From NCBI RefSeq assembly GCF_018127785.1, contig NZ_CP072390.1:186001-250000 (forward strand): a DNA stretch of 64,000 bases. The letters run 5' to 3'. The stretch is from Prevotella scopos JCM 17725. Lineage in GTDB: Bacteria; Bacteroidota; Bacteroidia; Bacteroidales; Bacteroidaceae. The first letter of the stretch is position 1; each line of letters starts with the position of its first letter. The notes beneath the pieces were generated by a model. That model saw only the letters and a list, made by a program, of their open reading frames with translations, had not been told where the DNA came from and searched no databases. Of the stretch, positions 60,628 through 64,000 are shown piece by piece. Both the position numbers and the translations under genes were made by a program.

Positions 60628-60690
60628 CTTATTGGCTTTATTTGCCCAATTGGGCTAATAAGCCTTATTGGACTCGTTGGTCCATTATTC
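60628..60690. repeat. 9-bp periodic repeat (CTTATTGGC type), murD-ftsW spacer
   Basis: Seven 9-nt units (CTTATTGGC, TTTATTTGC, CCAATTGGG, CTAATAAGC, CTTATTGGA, CTCGTTGGT, CCATTATTC) fill the spacer. It is the same family as 14728-14790. Confidence 0.82.
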
Positions 60691-60695
60691 TTTTC

Positions 60696-62027
60696 CTATA
60701 AAGCCCTTACATAGCTCTTGAATTGCTCACCACGATCTTCCATATTTTTGAAGAGATCAAAGCTAGCGCAACATGGACTTAATAGAACTGTATCCCCTGG
60801 CTTTGCCATTTCAGCACAAGCTGCAACACAATCCTTCATAGAGTGAGTGTCGCGAACTGGGATGCCTAGGTTGTCGAAGTTATCATGGAGTTTCTTGTTG
60901 TCAGCTCCTAGATAAACAATACCCCTACACTTCTTTTTCACGAGGTCTTTAATGCAATTGTAGTCATTACCCTTGTCTTTACCTCCGATGATGAGAATGG
61001 TTGGAGTACGCATACTTTCCAACGCATACCAGCAGGCGTCCACATTCGTGGCTTTTGAGTCGTTGATGTATTGTACACCAGCAACTTTACATACCTTCTC
61101 AAGTCTGTGTTCAACACCAGGGAAGTCGCTTAGACTCTTGCGGATATTTTCTTTCTTAATACCGCTGATGTTTGAGGCAATACCAGCTGCCAAGGAGTTG
61201 TAGATATTATGACGACCTGTCAGTGAGAGGTCTTCCTGCTCCATGTTGAATGGTTCAGGTTGTTCTATCGTGTACTCTCCTTCTTCTATGTAGCCAATAC
61301 TGCCTTTCTCCTTCAGTTCGGAGAATGGATAGCATACAGCATGTACGTCAAACTTCTCAAGTTCTTTCTTGATGACAGGGTCATCATTCCAATAGATGAA
61401 ACTATCGTCCTTCGTTTGATTTTGAATGATACGCATCTTTGCATCTGCGTAGTTCTCAAACTTAAAGTCATAGCGATCCAAATGGTCAGGAGTGATATTG
61501 AGAAGGATGGCAATGTTGGCACGGAAGTCATACATGTTATCCAATTGAAAACTACTGAGTTCAATGATATAATACTCATGTGGATCCTCTGCTACTTGTA
61601 GGGCAAGACTGTTTCCTATATTTCCAGCTAATCCAGCATCGTAACCTGCGTCTTTGAAGATATGATAGATGAGACTCGTTGTGGTTGTTTTACCATTACT
61701 ACCAGTGATACATATCATCTTGGAATGGGTATATCGACCAGCGAATTCAATTTCACTGATGATATGCGTTCCCTGTGCAATGAGTTTCTGAACCATTGGT
61801 GCTTCTTTTGGAATACCAGGACTCTTGATAACTTCGTCAGCATTAAGAATCTTCTCCTCTGTATGCTGACCTTCTTCCCATTCAATACCACGTTCATCAA
61901 GCATCTTCTTATACTTGTCCTTAATGGCTGACATGTCTGATACAAAAACATCAAAGCCTTCTTTTTTTGCCAATACGGCCGCACCAGCACCACTCTCGCC
62001 AGCTCCAAGTATTACTATTCTTTTCAT
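60696..62027 (-). CDS. murD: UDP-N-acetylmuramoyl-L-alanine-D-glutamate ligase
   Basis: A 443-residue cytosolic ligase adding D-Glu to the nucleotide precursor. It has the N-terminal motif IVILGAGESGAGAAVLA, the ATP loop ITGSNGKTTTTSL, the middle-domain ITPDHLDRYDF, and the C-terminal VQYINDSKATN, GGKDKGNDY and LLSPCCASFDLF. All Mur ligase landmarks are in order. It sits between mraY and ftsW, separated from each by a spacer holding tandem repeats. Confidence 0.97.
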   Translation of the reverse strand: MKRIVILGAGESGAGAAVLAKKEGFDVFVSDMSAIKDKYKKMLDERGIEWEEGQHTEEKILNADEVIKSPGIPKEAPMVQKLIAQGTHIISEIEFAGRYTHSKMICITGSNGKTTTTSLIYHIFKDAGYDAGLAGNIGNSLALQVAEDPHEYYIIELSSFQLDNMYDFRANIAILLNITPDHLDRYDFKFENYADAKMRIIQNQTKDDSFIYWNDDPVIKKELEKFDVHAVCYPFSELKEKGSIGYIEEGEYTIEQPEPFNMEQEDLSLTGRHNIYNSLAAGIASNISGIKKENIRKSLSDFPGVEHRLEKVCKVAGVQYINDSKATNVDACWYALESMRTPTILIIGGKDKGNDYNCIKDLVKKKCRGIVYLGADNKKLHDNFDNLGIPVRDTHSMKDCVAACAEMAKPGDTVLLSPCCASFDLFKNMEDRGEQFKSYVRAL

Positions 62028-62133
62028 ATCTTTTTTTCTTTCCTAACTCTTGTTTGTAAAATGTTCTAGGCTATTGAACCATTTTCATTTATCTTGCCTG
62101 TGGACCACCATTCTAGTAGGTAATGCCTCAACT

Positions 62134-62199
62134 GAATTGTGCTCATCATGAACACCAATGGTGTATATGTCCCGCACGCTTAGTGTTAAGCCCCCGCAC
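62134..62199 (-). repeat. 22-bp periodic GTGCGG array, three units (mraY-murD spacer)
   Basis: On the minus strand units begin GTGCGGGGGCTTAACAC (62178-62199), GTGCGGGACATATACAC (62156-62177) and GTGTTCATGATGAGCAC (62134-62155), 22 bp apart. Confidence 0.87.
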
Positions 62200-62208
62200 G
62201 ATTATTGT

Positions 62209-63480
62209 TTATCTTATCTTTAGCGTGATGATAGTCATTGCTGCGAGGATGATGGTCACGATGATGAATCGTAAGGTAATCTTACTCTCATGCACTGCGC
62301 TATGTGGCTTCTTCAACAGGTACTTACATTCAGGGTCAAGTTGATTATCCTGTGTACGGAAGTTATCGTGTATTGGTGTTCGCTTGAAGATGCGCTGCTT
62401 AACACCTTTACGCTTTCCTAACTTATAATACCACACCTGAACGATAACGCTTAAGCTCTCAACAAAGAATACGCCACAGAGGATAGGAAGCATCAACTCT
62501 TTGTGAATAATGATAGCACCTACTGCAATGATACCTCCGATAGTAAGACTTCCCGTGTCGCCCATGAACACTTGTGCAGGATAAGCATTGTACCAGAGGA
62601 AGCCTATCAATGCTCCAATGAAAGCCATGAAGAACACAACTAACTCTTCCGAACCTGGTATGTACATAATGTTAAGATAGGCTGCGTATTGTATATGGCT
62701 ACTTACATATGCCAATATACCCAAGACGACACCTATAATAGCGGAATTGCCAGCACACATACCATCCATTCCATCGTTTAGGTTAGCACCATTCGATACA
62801 GCCGTAACAACGAAGATTGTCATAAGAACAAACAGAATCCAGCCACCAGCAGTCTTGTACTTACCCAAGAAGCCTACAAGCTCAGAATAATCAAGATTAT
62901 GTGATTTAACAAAAGGTATTGTCGTCTTCAATGTCTTTTCAGCTTTAGCCTCATGTTTGATGACAACCTCTTGCCCGTTCTTGTTTGCTACTTCAAGATT
63001 CATATTGGCTTTAACGTCAGGCGAAGCCCAAAGAACAATTCCTACGATAAGACCAATGGTAACTTGTCCGATAATCTTGTATTTACCTTTCAGTCCTTCC
63101 TTGTCATGTCTGAAAATCTTAATGAAGTCATCCATTCCACCAAGGAATCCAAGCCAAATGGTTGTTACAATCATTAGCAGCAGGTAAATGTTACGTAATC
63201 TGCCTAACAAGACGACAGGAATCAAGAGGGCTATAATGATGATGATACCACCCATTGATGGTACACCAACCTTCTTGACACCGAATGGGTCAATCTCTGC
63301 ATCACGCTGTACCTCTGTGATTTGTTTTTTCTTGAGGTATTTGATAAATCTCTCTCCAAACCAAGCCGAGATAATCAGTGCCAATATCATTGCTAAGATA
63401 GAACGGAAACTGATGTAACCCCAAAGGTGGGTTCCGCTGATGCCGAATTGATCAAGCCAACGGAAGATATAGTATAACAT
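62209..63480 (-). CDS. mraY: Phospho-N-acetylmuramoyl-pentapeptide transferase
   Basis: A 423-residue integral membrane enzyme that makes lipid I from UDP-MurNAc-pentapeptide and undecaprenyl phosphate. Landmarks are GVPSMGGIIII, FLGGMDDFIKI, the catalytic NLNDGMDGMCAG, FMGDTGSLTIGG, and KRTPIHDNFR. A ~60-residue hydrophilic insertion (~175-235) makes it longer than E. coli MraY, as is usual in Bacteroidota. It is between murE and murD. Confidence 0.96.
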   Translation of the reverse strand: MLYYIFRWLDQFGISGTHLWGYISFRSILAMILALIISAWFGERFIKYLKKKQITEVQRDAEIDPFGVKKVGVPSMGGIIIIIALLIPVVLLGRLRNIYLLLMIVTTIWLGFLGGMDDFIKIFRHDKEGLKGKYKIIGQVTIGLIVGIVLWASPDVKANMNLEVANKNGQEVVIKHEAKAEKTLKTTIPFVKSHNLDYSELVGFLGKYKTAGGWILFVLMTIFVVTAVSNGANLNDGMDGMCAGNSAIIGVVLGILAYVSSHIQYAAYLNIMYIPGSEELVVFFMAFIGALIGFLWYNAYPAQVFMGDTGSLTIGGIIAVGAIIIHKELMLPILCGVFFVESLSVIVQVWYYKLGKRKGVKQRIFKRTPIHDNFRTQDNQLDPECKYLLKKPHSAVHESKITLRFIIVTIILAAMTIITLKIR

Positions 63481-63540
63481 GTTTTTTCGTTTTTATATTG
63501 TTCTTACTATGGAGATTATGTGTCTATTTGTTATATCGTT

Positions 63541-64000
63541 TTACTTTATACCAAAGATTTCACGAATCACCTCATGGTCATCGAAGTGATGTTTTACACC
63601 ATTTATCTCTTGGTAATTTTCATGTCCTTTACCAGCAACAAGGATTACGTCACCCTTCTGCGCCATCATGATTGCAGTGCGTATGGCTTCTTTGCGATCT
63701 GTAATTGTGAGAACCTTCTTACGCTGTGTCGTGTCGAGTCCTGCAAGCATATCGTCTATGATGGCCTGTGGCTCTTCATCTCGGGGGTTGTCACTTGTAA
63801 GGATGACAGTGTCACTTTGTTTAACAGCTTCCTGTGCCATCAAAGGACGCTTTCCCTTGTCGCGATGTCCGCCAGCACCACAAACAGTGATGACACGACC
63901 ACCCTTATTGTCCAGTACGTCGTGAATAGCATTGAGAACATTCTCTAATGCGTCAGGTGTATGGGCATAATCAACGATGGCTGTATAACCTTCTGGCGAC
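63541..64000 (-). CDS. murE: UDP-N-acetylmuramyl-tripeptide synthetase, C-terminal part
   Basis: The frame is open to the right edge, giving the last ~152 residues. It reads through [14 protein letters not shown] and [16 protein letters not shown] into [13 protein letters not shown] and [10 protein letters not shown], the C-terminal landmarks of MurE. The DNPR motif is associated with use of meso-diaminopimelate as the third residue. It precedes mraY by 60 nt and is the first gene of the visible cluster. Confidence 0.95.
   Translation of the reverse strand, partial: SPEGYTAIVDYAHTPDALENVLNAIHDVLDNKGGRVITVCGAGGHRDKGKRPLMAQEAVKQSDTVILTSDNPRDEEPQAIIDDMLAGLDTTQRKKVLTITDRKEAIRTAIMMAQKGDVILVAGKGHENYQEINGVKHHFDDHEVIREIFGIK

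Overview
The window looks like a chromosomal segment of a Bacteroidota bacterium, most likely an oral-type Prevotella. The genus is an inference from gene content and style; no database search was run. Supporting signs are the Bacteroidota promoter (TTTG, 19-20 nt, TAnnTTTG) in front of many genes, two SusC/SusD pairs, DUF3109 and WYL proteins typical of the phylum, and AT-rich intergenic DNA. No insertion sequence, prophage, integrase or CRISPR-Cas locus was seen.

Layout. 1-5.1 kb: the tail of a secreted starch-binding enzyme, a superoxide-reductase-like protein, tRNA-Asn, an S41 protease and an alpha/beta hydrolase. 5.4-10.3 kb: the rimP-nusA-infB operon. 10.5-16 kb: an iron-sulfur assembly operon sufB-x-sufC-sufD-sufS, where x is an unknown exported protein. 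16-17.2 kb: a small membrane protein and rnhB. 17.6-28.2 kb: two successive SusC/SusD outer-membrane uptake systems, each with its own promoter, followed to 30.6 kb by a WYL regulator and an SGNH esterase. 30.7-38.7 kb: a TPR lipoprotein, two secreted TonB-C-domain proteins, gpmI, two low-complexity secreted proteins (Lys-rich 11-residue repeats and Cys-rich) and tandem uracil-DNA glycosylases. 39-42.8 kb: a DUF3109 protein, an AraC regulator and gyrB. 43.2-49.7 kb: a probable porphyrin/iron module (TonB receptor, MFS transporter, hemN, hemG) with a shared operator-like palindrome in front of both transcription units. 49.8-52.4 kb: rpsT, tRNA-Glu, recO and a YeiH-type membrane protein. 52.8-64 kb, minus strand: the division/cell-wall cluster murE-mraY-murD-ftsW-murG-murC-ftsQ-ftsA-ftsZ. 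murG is interrupted by an apparent single-base deletion.

The most unusual content is between genes. I found three unrelated repeat families that all repeat with a 22-bp period (GTGCGG-N10-GCAC-like units at four loci; TTTTCATGAAAA-like units at three loci; GC(C/T)-CTTTT-like units at one locus). There is also an 82-83 bp terminal-inverted-repeat element in three copies, two of which lie in opposite orientation on either side of the double SusC/SusD locus. Tandem arrays with 7-, 8- and 9-nt units often sit at gene ends, and in four genes they contain the stop codon or supply the last residues.

Functionally the window mixes housekeeping operons (translation, Fe-S assembly, cell wall and division, gyrase) with envelope and nutrient-uptake functions (SusCD, TonB receptor, porphyrin enzymes). 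Starts were chosen from signal peptides, known protein N-termini and promoter positions, since several longest reading frames begin upstream of the inferred transcription start.
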